A stretch of DNA of 64,000 nt, from assembly GCF_002870125.1 (NCBI RefSeq), contig NZ_PNEO01000018.1, forward strand, positions 1 to 64,000, read 5' to 3'. Origin of the DNA: Burkholderia sp. WAC0059. GTDB taxonomy: Bacteria; Pseudomonadota; Gammaproteobacteria; Burkholderiales; Burkholderiaceae. Position 1 is the stretch's first letter. Each line of letters begins with the position of its first letter. This document shows positions 26,554 to 35,384 of this stretch, piece by piece. Under the pieces are notes generated by a model, which worked only from the letters and a program-made list of their open reading frames with translations, was not told the DNA's origin and searched no databases. The translations under genes and the position numbers were made by a program.

Positions 26554-28707
26554 GTGCCAATCGACATCCTGGTAACGACGGATCGCATCAACGAGGATCC
26601 AATGGGGCGCGAGTTCATTAGTCATCTGGAGACCCATGCAACAGCATTGGACCTCGATGACGCTGCACTCTATTACGACTTCCCAACGTACTCGGACTAC
26701 GAAACCGTCACTCACAAGCCGGACGCATTGCTGCTTAGCCCCATACATGGTGTTGTCGCGGTCCGTTTTGTTAGCGGACACGTCGCCGAACGGCAACCGA
26801 GCCATGTATTGGCAGACCTAGACGAATCATTAGGCCAATTCTGTAGCATCCTGATTGGTCGGTTGCTGAAGAGCAGGACATTGCGCCGCGACCGTTCTAC
26901 CCTGAACATAGCTGTGACGCCTGTCATCTTCTGTGACGCTCCTCGCTCGAATCAACTGTTTCACGAAGCCGAAAGCGAAATTATTTCATCGCTTGCTGCA
27001 TTTGACGAGTTTCTTGCCGCTCAAACAAATGGCCGAATGCCCGACACCACTTTCGCTGAAGCAAGATCCGTCTTGGAGGGAGCGAAAGCACTAACACGCT
27101 CCAGCAAGCGAATCGTGGAGGATCCGGAAGCTCAACGCCCCGCGGCAGCCCTTGCACAGCTTGAGGCCGAAATTGCCAATTTCGACCAAAAACAGCGGCG
27201 CGCCGCGTTGGTCACAATCAATGGTCCACAACGTATTCGCGGGTTAGCTGGGTCCGGTAAAACGGTTATCCTGGCCATGAAGGCGGCTCACCTTCACATG
27301 ACTCGACCAAATGAACGAATACTCGTGACCTTCTTCACGAAAAGTCTTCGTTCACCGATCAAGAATCTGATCACGAAATTCTATAGGCACTATAAGGAAG
27401 TCGATCCAGACTGGAATCAGATTCATATTCGCCACGGATGGGGAGGATCCAGCACCAGTGGGACCTATGCGGACGCATGCCGCCGCTCGGGAATAACGCC
27501 GCGGTCATACAGTTCGGCACGAGACGCTGCGCCAGCTAAAGTTGACCCGTTTGAATTCGCTTGTCGAGAATTATTGGGTCAATTGAACGTTGAGCCATAC
27601 TACGACCACGTATTGATCGACGAAGGGCAAGATTTCCCTGCGGCTTTCTATAATCTCTGCTTTGAACTAGCGTTGGGCGACCGCGATAGCAAAAACATAG
27701 TCTGGGCATACGATGACCTGCAAAATATCCTGAACGTCAGGATGCGCTCGCCAGAAGAATTATTTGGTGAAGATTCGGATGGTATGCCACGGATATCACT
27801 TGCTCGAGCGGAGCACGGGCTGCCGCCCGGAGCGACAAATGATACAGTCCTGAGCAAATGCTACCGTAATCAACGCGAAATCCTAGTGACCGCCCATGCA
27901 CTTGGATTCGGCATTTATTCGAATATCGTTCAATTACTAGAAAGCCCTGACCACTGGCAAGACGTAGGATATGATGTCCTAACGCCCGATTTCCGCGTAG
28001 GAAATCATATTGAGATCGTGCGACCTGCCGAAAACAGTCCTGTATCGATTCAGCGCGATGGCTTGCCGTCGCTCATTGAGCACATGGTCGCAAGCAATCT
28101 GCACGAAGAGGTGGAGTGGGTTATAACGAAGGCCCTCGAGTTCTTGCGTGGAGGGCTTCAGCCTGAGGACATTCTTGTCGTAGCGCTTGACGACAGGAAT
28201 ATGCGCGACTATTTCAAGCTTATCTCTGCCGGCTTCGCTCGCCACCAGATCGCAACAAACAACATACACGCGGACCCATATACCGAGCCGCCGTTCACCA
28301 TTCCTGGAAAAATAACACTTTCAACAGTCTACAGAGCAAAAGGGAACGAAGCCGCTGTAGTTTTCGCAGTGGGTGTTGACGCGTTAGCACTAAGCTTGAG
28401 ATCCGACCGGAATAAGCTATTCGCTGCATTCACGAGAACGAAGGCTTGGCTCCGAGTTTCGGGCTATAAAGACTCTGCCCTCCGAGTGGCAGAGGAAATT
28501 GATGCCGCCGCTGCCGACTTTCCATCTCTAAGATTTGTAATGCCAGATCTGAGTAAAATCAATCTGATTCAACGAGATCTTAGCCAACGATCCATTAAGG
28601 CAAAGCGAATTAGAAACGAATATTTTGCCAAGTTGAAAAGCGAAGGCTTCAGCGACGATGAGATCGCTGATCTGCTTTCTGCCGAGGAAAAAAATGGATC
28701 GCTCTGA
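26554..28707 (+). CDS. UvrD-like superfamily 1 helicase with degenerate NERD-like N-terminus
   Basis: 717 residues from the GTG preceded by AAGGA; an in-frame TTG at 26,533 lacks such a site. N-terminal ~1-150 resembles a NERD-type nuclease core: PDALLL (D57), then GVVAVRF (A69-V70-R71) where active NERD domains have E-x-K, so catalysis looks lost. SF1 helicase follows: Walker A GLAGSGKT (230-237), Walker B LIDEGQDF (D356, E357), late motifs TVYRAKGNEAAVVF and FAAFTRTKAWLRV. This matches the COG3972-type helicases. It overlaps the downstream gene by 14 bases and is much less G+C-rich than its surroundings. Probably a foreign two-gene unit acting on nucleic acid, plausibly defence; unproven. 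Confidence 0.85.
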   Translation: MPIDILVTTDRINEDPMGREFISHLETHATALDLDDAALYYDFPTYSDYETVTHKPDALLLSPIHGVVAVRFVSGHVAERQPSHVLADLDESLGQFCSILIGRLLKSRTLRRDRSTLNIAVTPVIFCDAPRSNQLFHEAESEIISSLAAFDEFLAAQTNGRMPDTTFAEARSVLEGAKALTRSSKRIVEDPEAQRPAAALAQLEAEIANFDQKQRRAALVTINGPQRIRGLAGSGKTVILAMKAAHLHMTRPNERILVTFFTKSLRSPIKNLITKFYRHYKEVDPDWNQIHIRHGWGGSSTSGTYADACRRSGITPRSYSSARDAAPAKVDPFEFACRELLGQLNVEPYYDHVLIDEGQDFPAAFYNLCFELALGDRDSKNIVWAYDDLQNILNVRMRSPEELFGEDSDGMPRISLARAEHGLPPGATNDTVLSKCYRNQREILVTAHALGFGIYSNIVQLLESPDHWQDVGYDVLTPDFRVGNHIEIVRPAENSPVSIQRDGLPSLIEHMVASNLHEEVEWVITKALEFLRGGLQPEDILVVALDDRNMRDYFKLISAGFARHQIATNNIHADPYTEPPFTIPGKITLSTVYRAKGNEAAVVFAVGVDALALSLRSDRNKLFAAFTRTKAWLRVSGYKDSALRVAEEIDAAAADFPSLRFVMPDLSKINLIQRDLSQRSIKAKRIRNEYFAKLKSEGFSDDEIADLLSAEEKNGSL

Positions 28708-29395
28708 TGTAATCCGAGGAATAAATAGAACTTGGGATACCGCAGAGCTTTTGGGTATTGCAGAAGTCTTCGGAAATTCGGGTATACTTCCTGTCAACGA
28801 AAAATTCCGTGACCTGTTATTCTCCTCCGACACATTGTACACTGACATCTACTTGGCTGGTCTAAGCATGTCACATTATAATGTATTGCTATCGGATTAT
28901 TCTTATTTTCAATTTAGCTGGGAACGAGAGAGCTATGTCCGTTATGCGTTCTATCCCAATCCTTTCATCTCTGGGAAGGAAGAGGATTTGTCTAAATTCA
29001 AGCGCCTTCGAGAACTCGTGACAGCCGAAATGATTACCCACGAGGAGTATCTTTCACTCATTTCGGATAATTCATCAAGTAGTGGCGTACCAATGTTCCG
29101 ATATGAAAATGCGCCAGATCAGCGCAGAAAATTTCGACATCCATGTTCACATTTTCATATCGGTTTTCACTCTGAAAATCGGTGGCCCTTAAATAGAATT
29201 TTGACGCCATTTGCATTTTCTTTATTGGTTTTCAAAGCCTACTACGGATTTTCATGGAAAGAAATTGGTGATAATGACGAGCAGGATATAAGCAATGTTT
29301 TCGAGCGGATGCTTATCGAGGAGAAAACGAACTGCCGACTCGTTTCCGCTGAACTCTTCGAAAAAATAGAAGAGCGATCTTTCTTTTTTAGCTAA
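28694..29395 (+). CDS. DUF2290-like protein, partner of the helicase
   Basis: 233 residues starting at an ATG preceded by GAGGAAAAAA, inside the end of the helicase gene. The block HPCSHFHIGFHSENRWPLNR followed by LTPFAFSLLVFKAYYG is what I recall as the DUF2290 signature; this assignment is from memory, not a search. No transmembrane segment or known catalytic triad is visible, although the three spaced histidines (HFHxGxH) could bind metal. The coding sequence is very A+T-rich (17 G+C of 60 in 28,861-28,920), a sign of recent transfer. The tight overlap argues that its product works with the helicase. Confidence 0.7.
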   Translation: MDRSDVIRGINRTWDTAELLGIAEVFGNSGILPVNEKFRDLLFSSDTLYTDIYLAGLSMSHYNVLLSDYSYFQFSWERESYVRYAFYPNPFISGKEEDLSKFKRLRELVTAEMITHEEYLSLISDNSSSSGVPMFRYENAPDQRRKFRHPCSHFHIGFHSENRWPLNRILTPFAFSLLVFKAYYGFSWKEIGDNDEQDISNVFERMLIEEKTNCRLVSAELFEKIEERSFFFS

Positions 29396-30233
29396 GCGGG
29401 AAAATCAGGTCCATGCGCGGACATGTCTGTCGGCAAATGCTATTGATCGTGCCGACGATGTGTGTCAGACATCCAGCTTACGAGAATATAGGATTTCTTC
29501 CTTAACGGCCTCTCTGGCACACGAGCGCGGTTGAAGTTTCTCTCCGGCTGAGAGTCCACTGCCCATCACTGCATTGTGTCTTGTAAGCGGCCATTAAGAT
29601 CAATGAGGGACAAAAGCCCGAGATGGGTCGCAGGAGCGTCAGGTTACCTAGCAGTGCCGTCCGCTGAGTCTACAGACGTCCGTCGAAGGAATCGCTGCGC
29701 GTGATGCATACGTGAAATCCCTGGTTCGTAGATCACGGCTTCATAGCCTAGGTTGAAAGTCGGCTGGCGCAATACCAGCTCGCAGTACCAGCCATATCTA
29801 CCATCGCCTCCCGGCCTCCACGAGGCTAGTGCCCTATTTATGAGAGGGTACGAATCGGGAGCGCGCGATGGAACAGCTTCCCCGCAGCAATCCGCCGCGG
29901 CCGGCAACGGTGAGGTCACTGACGTCGTCGGTCGCGCCGTCAGCGCGACCCGGATTTGCCGTATGTCGCCAAGGCATGCAACTCCCCGCCAGGCCCTTCA
30001 TCGATCTGCACCCCGTGCGTTCATCACTCCCTCTGCCGGGCGCCGTACCCCTTTATAACCGCCAATTTAATCGGTCCCTATTAAAAAATTTCCGGGCAAA
30101 ATCTCCGCTTATTCTCAGGGGGTTTTATCGATTTATGGGGATATTCACAGAATTTCCTACTTGCATTCAGGAAAAACATGGTGCAAAACTCGCCTCCATC
30201 GACATTTTTCATTAATTCCGTTTCGCCGTCATC
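29396..30233. other. Long intergenic region upstream of tnsAB
   Basis: About 840 bp. A minus-strand frame (29,644-29,919) contains protein-like text (GRYGWYCELVLRQPTFNLGY) and may be a gene remnant, but its start is unsupported. A G+C hairpin GGTCGCGC/GCGCGACC lies at 29,930-29,950 without a T-run. The last ~180 bp before tnsAB is A+T-rich and presumably contains its promoter. No copy of the 18-bp end repeats was found. Confidence 0.5.
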
Positions 30234-32942
30234 ATGCTGGACAAAGCCGCCCTGACAGACCTTTTCGACCGCCTCGGCACACCGCCGAACGGGCGTCAGC
30301 TTGTCATGCGGGCACGTATCAACGCCCCGGTTCGCGACATCTATTCCAAGGGCGGCGCGGTGCGGACGATCATGTACAGCCGCAAGATGGGCTGCGAAAT
30401 CGCCACCTCAAGCTATCGTGTGGAATATCCGGCAGCGGTTCGCCATGAGTTCGATGCCGGCGTGCTCGAGTATTTCCCCCAGCCCTGCAAGGAAGTGATC
30501 GAACTCGTCGACGAGGCCACGGGCGAAATCCGCGAGATCGAACACACGCCGGATTTCCTGGTCATCCGCGCGGACGGTTTCACACTGGAGGAATGGAAGA
30601 CCGAAAACATGCTCGCCCGCCTGGTCGAGAAAAAGCCCTGGCGATACACGAGGGAAGCGGACGGCACATGGCGCGCACCGGGGGTGGAAAAGCACTTCGC
30701 CGATCTCGGCATCCACTACCGTATCTTCACCGGCGAGAGTCATCCCCGCGTCTATGTCGCCAACCTCGAATACCTGGCGGAATATCTCCTGCCTGAAGCG
30801 GAGGCCTGTCCGGTTGAAGTCCTTTCTCGCCTCAACGCGGCGCTGCGGGAGCACGGCGCGCTGTCGTTCCACGAACTGCTCCACGCCCCGCACGGTTTCA
30901 CCGCTGATCAGCTGAACAAGGCCATTGCCGATCACCTGGTCGTCACGGCGCTCGACCGCCAGCCACTGACCGACAACAAGCGGCTCTTTCACCTGTACCG
31001 CGACGCTTCCCTCCGCGATTTCCTGCTGGCGGACCAGCGGTCAGATATCGCCGCGGGAACCGAACGTTTCACTTTCGAGATCGCCGAAGGAACGAAATTC
31101 GAGTACGAAGGCCAGGTCCTGCGCATTGATCTCCTCGGCGAGAACAAGGTCGTCTGCACAAAGCCGGATGGCAGCAACATCGAGCTGGAGCACGACTGGC
31201 TGATCGAGGCACACACCACGCAGCGCATCAGGATCGTCGAGCCAGGCAGCACTTCCCTGCTCAACCTGAGTCACTACACCGGGCAGGAACTCGAAATCGC
31301 ACTGCAGCGGCAGGCTGCGGTCGAGTCGGGCTCCGGGTTCTCCGAACGCACACTGCGTCGCCTGCGGGCCCGTCAGGCCCTGGCCCACGCATACGGCACG
31401 GACGACGTCCTCGCCCTCGTCCCCGACATCCGCCAGCGCGGAAACCGCGCGGCACGGCTCAGCGAAATCCAGCTCGTGCTGATCCAGCGCGTCATCGACG
31501 AATTCTGGCGTACCAACAAGGCGCCCAACTACAAGGCCTGTTACCGCTTCTACGTCGCGCTCAGCAATGAAAGTGAGGCAAAGGCGGTCTCCTACCCAAC
31601 CCTCATCCACTACATCAAGGCCCAGGCGACCGTTCACGACGTGCGGATACGTCATGGGCAGCGCGAGGCCTACCAGCAGGGCCCGTTCGTCGATGCCCTG
31701 CACTACGACACGCACGTACACGGCACCCGTCCGTTCCAGTACGTCCACATCGACCACACCACGCTCGACATCGAGCTTGTCTCGTCGACCACGGGCAGGA
31801 ATCTCGGCAAGCCGACACTGAGCATCGCCATCGACGCGTGGTCGCGGCGTATCCTGGGTTTCTACCTGAGCTTCGATCCGCCGTCCTACGTCGCGTGCAT
31901 GATGGCGATCCGCGATATCGTGCGGCGCTTTCAGCGGATGCCCGAGTGCATCGTCACAGACAATGGCCCTGACTTCGACTCGAAGGCATTTGCGCAGCTC
32001 CTGCGCGTCATGCGCTGTGCCACGCGTTTCCGTCCTGCAGGGCGACCGCGGCACGGCGCCGTGCTTGAACGCGTGTTTGGCCACGCCAATACCGAATACA
32101 TCCACAACCTCGCCGGCAATACGAAGGCAATGAAGAATCCCCGCAGGGTTTCGTCGTCGCATGACCCGAAAAAACAGGCGGAATGGACGCTTCCCGCCCT
32201 GTACCGGGGCCTCGAGCACTGGGCAACGGAATACTACGATGAAAGCCGTCATCCGGCTCTTGGCGAATCGCCGCGCGAGGCCTTCGTCCGTGGCCTCCGT
32301 GAAAACGGCGGCCGCGGGCATACGCAGGTCCTTTTCAACCAGGACTTCCTGACCGCCACCTGTCCGCCCGTCAAACGCGGACCGCGGAAAGTAGATGGCC
32401 AGCGTGGGGTCAAGGTCAACGAGCTGATGTACCGGCACCCGTCGCTCGAAAAATATGACGGGCAGCATCTGGATGTCCGCTTCGATCCCTGGGACGCATC
32501 GTCTGTCTATGTGCGCCTGAAGGATGGATGGGTACGTGCCGTGTGTCCTGCGCTCAATGGCCTTGGCCAGTACACCGAGCGCGAGCGCGCAGCTATGGGC
32601 GAGGAGTATCTCCGTCGCAACAGGACGCCTGTCGACGAAGCGCGCGAAGCCCAGCGTCTGCGCGAGTTCATGCAGACCTTCACGCCGGAGGGTGCGCTCG
32701 CCGTGGCATGTGAATGCCAGGCGGAGAACAAGTTGCTCTACAACAGCCTGGACATGGCGAGCATCACGCCGGTTTCCGGGCTGCGTCGCAGTTTCAGCCT
32801 CAACGAGGGGAATACCCGTCCTGCCAGTACACCGGCAGGGTCGGGCACAACGACAACGACAACAACCGAACAGTCCAGGCCGGTCAATGAGGCGCCGGCG
32901 GAGGACACCTTCAACATTCCCCTCGAATGGAATTCCCGATGA
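30234..32942 (+). CDS. tnsAB: TnsA-TnsB fusion transposase
   Basis: 902 residues. The N-terminal ~220 residues are TnsA-like, a restriction-endonuclease fold that cuts the 5' ends of the element: E64 (YRVEYPAAVRHEF), D107 (HTPDFLVI) and E120-W-K122 (LEEWK) fit the E...PD...(E/Q)xK site. Helical DNA-binding domains follow, then a DDE/rve core: D507 (VHIDHTTLD), D576 (VTDNGPDF) and E612 (GAVLERVFG), with 35 residues between the last two. This is the TnsB activity that joins 3' ends. A C-terminal low-complexity threonine-rich tail precedes the end. TnsA and TnsB are separate in Tn7 itself; fused versions are known but less common. ATGA overlap with tnsC. Confidence 0.9.
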   Translation: MLDKAALTDLFDRLGTPPNGRQLVMRARINAPVRDIYSKGGAVRTIMYSRKMGCEIATSSYRVEYPAAVRHEFDAGVLEYFPQPCKEVIELVDEATGEIREIEHTPDFLVIRADGFTLEEWKTENMLARLVEKKPWRYTREADGTWRAPGVEKHFADLGIHYRIFTGESHPRVYVANLEYLAEYLLPEAEACPVEVLSRLNAALREHGALSFHELLHAPHGFTADQLNKAIADHLVVTALDRQPLTDNKRLFHLYRDASLRDFLLADQRSDIAAGTERFTFEIAEGTKFEYEGQVLRIDLLGENKVVCTKPDGSNIELEHDWLIEAHTTQRIRIVEPGSTSLLNLSHYTGQELEIALQRQAAVESGSGFSERTLRRLRARQALAHAYGTDDVLALVPDIRQRGNRAARLSEIQLVLIQRVIDEFWRTNKAPNYKACYRFYVALSNESEAKAVSYPTLIHYIKAQATVHDVRIRHGQREAYQQGPFVDALHYDTHVHGTRPFQYVHIDHTTLDIELVSSTTGRNLGKPTLSIAIDAWSRRILGFYLSFDPPSYVACMMAIRDIVRRFQRMPECIVTDNGPDFDSKAFAQLLRVMRCATRFRPAGRPRHGAVLERVFGHANTEYIHNLAGNTKAMKNPRRVSSSHDPKKQAEWTLPALYRGLEHWATEYYDESRHPALGESPREAFVRGLRENGGRGHTQVLFNQDFLTATCPPVKRGPRKVDGQRGVKVNELMYRHPSLEKYDGQHLDVRFDPWDASSVYVRLKDGWVRAVCPALNGLGQYTERERAAMGEEYLRRNRTPVDEAREAQRLREFMQTFTPEGALAVACECQAENKLLYNSLDMASITPVSGLRRSFSLNEGNTRPASTPAGSGTTTTTTTEQSRPVNEAPAEDTFNIPLEWNSR

Positions 32943-33988
32943 ATCACGCTACGCTCAGTCCGCCCTCTCCACCCCAGGCTGTCTCGCCAACCGCAGGCAG
33001 TCTGTCCAGGCTCCATCTGTCGCACCCGCGCGTCCTGCAGATGCTCGATGAGATGAGCGCGCAGCTCTGCCCCGGCAGCCAGTCCACCATCCTGCTCATC
33101 TGCGGGCCGACCGGAATCGGCAAGACGACGCTGACGAGACGGATGGTCAACGACGCACACGGCCAGCAGCGTGCCCGCATGGACTGCGATGCCGGCATCA
33201 TCCCGGCGATCTACGTCGAGGCGCCAGCATCCGGAGAAACCGATTTCTCCTGGCGCCTGTTCTTCCAGCGCATCCTCGCACAGTGCGACGGGCCGCTCGA
33301 CATTCCGAAGGTTGCGTATGGCGTTGATGCCACGACCGGTCGCGTGTGGCGCTCGCGCGGGCCGAACGGAAACAGCCTGGCTGCGCTGCGCACTGCCGTC
33401 GAGAACACGCTCCGCGAACGGCAGGTGCAGTTCATCGTCGTCGACGAAGCGGCGCACATGATCCGCCAGTCGCGCCGCAACCGGCTCGAGATCCATCTCG
33501 ACACGCTGAAATCGCTGGCCAACCAGTCCGGAACGCAGATGGTGCTCTCCGGTTCCTACGATCTGTATCGGCTGATGGCGCTCTCCGGGCAGCTTGCCCG
33601 GCGCACGCACGTCCTCCACTTCGCGCGCTACCGCGAAGACAATGCCAACGATGTCCGTGCATTCAAGTCCTGCCTGCTGGCGTTCGAGAAGGCGCTCCCG
33701 GACTTGTGGACGGGACAGCTCATGCAGTACGCAGAGGCACTTCATGGCAACACGCTGGGCTGCATCGGCACGCTGAGCGCCGTGCTGAGCCGGTCCGCGC
33801 GGTTTGCCGAACAGGGTGGCAAATGGTCGGTCAGCACCCTCGAGCGCGCACTGCTCACGGAAGCGCAGAGGAACAAGATCCTCGAAGAGATCCTGGAGGG
33901 CGAGGAAGCCATCAACCCGAGCCTGACGCGGATCATGAACCAGCCGTTGCGCAACGGCGGCGCCCGCGCTGCAGGGAGGGCCATGTGA
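32939..33988 (+). CDS. tnsC: TnsC-type AAA+ ATPase, transposition regulator
   Basis: 349 residues from the ATG overlapping the tnsAB stop by 4 bases. Walker A is CGPTGIGKTT (G56-T64) and Walker B FIVVDEAAHM (D169, E170), in a TniB/TnsC-like AAA+ fold. Sensor region: QMVLSGSYDLYRL. TnsC polymerises on DNA at sites picked by the TniQ partner and recruits or activates TnsAB; it also gives target immunity. Its stop overlaps the GTG of tniQ. All catalytic motifs are intact, so the module may be active. Confidence 0.88.
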   Translation: MNHATLSPPSPPQAVSPTAGSLSRLHLSHPRVLQMLDEMSAQLCPGSQSTILLICGPTGIGKTTLTRRMVNDAHGQQRARMDCDAGIIPAIYVEAPASGETDFSWRLFFQRILAQCDGPLDIPKVAYGVDATTGRVWRSRGPNGNSLAALRTAVENTLRERQVQFIVVDEAAHMIRQSRRNRLEIHLDTLKSLANQSGTQMVLSGSYDLYRLMALSGQLARRTHVLHFARYREDNANDVRAFKSCLLAFEKALPDLWTGQLMQYAEALHGNTLGCIGTLSAVLSRSARFAEQGGKWSVSTLERALLTEAQRNKILEEILEGEEAINPSLTRIMNQPLRNGGARAAGRAM

Positions 33989-35274
33989 ACCGGCACACCA
34001 ACCCGCGCTCGATGCTGCACGCACTCGAACCCATCGGAACCGGGACGCCAGATATCGAGAGCCTGCGCAGCTATTTCTGCAGGCTGGCGGTTTCGCATGC
34101 GGTGTCGGCTGCCGCGCTGGCCCGCAGGGTGATGCAGGAAGTCGGCTGGCAGTTCTCGGAGAAGCGGGACTGGCACCTCTTTAACCTGAACGGCATGGGC
34201 GAGAGTGCCGCCAACTGGTCGGCAGCGCTTTCGGCGCTGACCAGCGTAGCGCGCCTGGATCGCCTGACGCTGCTTCCGTGGCGGGAAGTCATTGCACAGT
34301 CGGGCCTCGCGGCCACCGCATCCCGGTGGTGCCCGCTGTGCCTCGCCGAAGACCGCGATTCCGGCCGGACGCCGTACTTCCGCCTGGCGTGGGACGTCGG
34401 TGCAGTCACTGTCTGTGCCCGTCACCGGATCAGTCTGGTCCACGTCTGCCCGGACTGCTGCCGCACCGACGCGCGGCATAACGCCTCCTGTGTCGTGCCC
34501 GGGTGGTGTGCGCACTGCGGCGCGTTTCTCGGCAATGTCGATCCGCTTACGCCGGCGACGCCTGAAGAAATGTGGAAGACTGCGCAGATCGGCAACATGC
34601 TCACAACTCAGGCGATGCTCGATTCACCGCCCCATGCTGCGACGCTGCACGACACGATCAATGAACTGGTGACCCGGCTCGATAACGGCAAGAGCGCCGT
34701 ATTCGCGCGGCGCATCGGTCTCGGCAAGGCGACCGTGCATCACTGGCTCCGGGAAGGAGGCGTACCGACCCTGTCAGCACTCCTGCATATTGCGTCTCAG
34801 GCCGGACTGCCGCTCCCGAATCTGCTCACCGGTAACCTCGCTGACTGGCCTCCCGCGAGTATCGACATTCCTCAACTCATGTTGCTGTTTCCGGAGAGCC
34901 GGCGACGCGCGCCACCACGGATGCACGACTGGGAGCAGGTTCGCGCCGAGCTGACGGCAATGAGCCATCTACCGGGAATCATCAGTGTGCTGGAAGCGGC
35001 GCGGCGACTGGACATCGATCCGCGCCTGCTCTATCAGCATGCCAACCGGGAAGCACGCGTGCTGGCCCAGCGCTGGACGCAGTACATGGCCCGGCGCGCA
35101 CAGCAGAGCAGGGGGAAAGCGGCGACAGCTATCGAAGATGCATCCCGCGACATCGTCTCGGACGGAAAGGCGATCAACATGCGGGAAATCCGCGAGCGCG
35201 TTGCGCCTGAAGTGCTCGGCAGCGTGAGGAAGGTCATTCACCTGGTGCAGGATGCCAGGGACAGAACCTCATGA
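33985..35274 (+). CDS. tniQ: TniQ/TnsD-family target-site selection protein
   Basis: 429 residues from a GTG inside ATGTGA at the tnsC stop. The N-terminal TniQ domain (DIESLRSYFCRLAVSHAVS) leads to paired zinc ribbons: C116/C119 (CPLC), C144/H147, C155/C158 (CPDC) and C175/C178 (CAHC). The second half has an XRE-like HTH (FARRIGLGKATVHHWLREGG, then TLSALLHIASQAGLP) and a further helical DNA-binding region. This size and the extra HTHs fit a sequence-specific TnsD-type homing factor better than a short CRISPR-associated TniQ. Position next to a tRNA gene suggests it recognises that tRNA gene; not tested. Confidence 0.82.
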   Translation: MNRHTNPRSMLHALEPIGTGTPDIESLRSYFCRLAVSHAVSAAALARRVMQEVGWQFSEKRDWHLFNLNGMGESAANWSAALSALTSVARLDRLTLLPWREVIAQSGLAATASRWCPLCLAEDRDSGRTPYFRLAWDVGAVTVCARHRISLVHVCPDCCRTDARHNASCVVPGWCAHCGAFLGNVDPLTPATPEEMWKTAQIGNMLTTQAMLDSPPHAATLHDTINELVTRLDNGKSAVFARRIGLGKATVHHWLREGGVPTLSALLHIASQAGLPLPNLLTGNLADWPPASIDIPQLMLLFPESRRRAPPRMHDWEQVRAELTAMSHLPGIISVLEAARRLDIDPRLLYQHANREARVLAQRWTQYMARRAQQSRGKAATAIEDASRDIVSDGKAINMREIRERVAPEVLGSVRKVIHLVQDARDRTS

Positions 35275-35304
35275 GCTGAAGAACCCACCGCATCAACATC
35301 TGAA

Positions 35305-35327
35305 GCCGGCATTGCGCCGGCTTTTTT
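35305..35327 (+). terminator. Intrinsic terminator after tniQ
   Basis: GCCGGC, loop ATTGC, GCCGGC, then six T residues, about 30 bp after the tniQ stop. It should end transcription of the tnsAB-tnsC-tniQ operon before the transposon end. Confidence 0.8.
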
Positions 35328-35384
35328 ACGCCTGAATCGCGAGCTTCCGCGAGCAAAATCCCTTTAGGCTAGCACCCATTTCCG

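Noticed and set aside
26554..29395. Gabija (GajA/GajB) assignment for the helicase pair
   Set aside because: The partner is not an OLD/TOPRIM nuclease, and the helicase has an N-terminal NERD-like domain that GajB lacks.
29644..29919. 91-aa minus-strand frame before tnsAB
   Set aside because: Part reads protein-like but no ribosome-binding site, family or sensible neighbour; could be debris.
1..30233. Left end of the Tn7-like element
   Set aside because: I looked for AAAGCATAAC/AAAGCAAAAT-TGGCC type repeats and for TAAAG followed by TGT; only chance partial matches (for example 13,653 and 18,045) were found.
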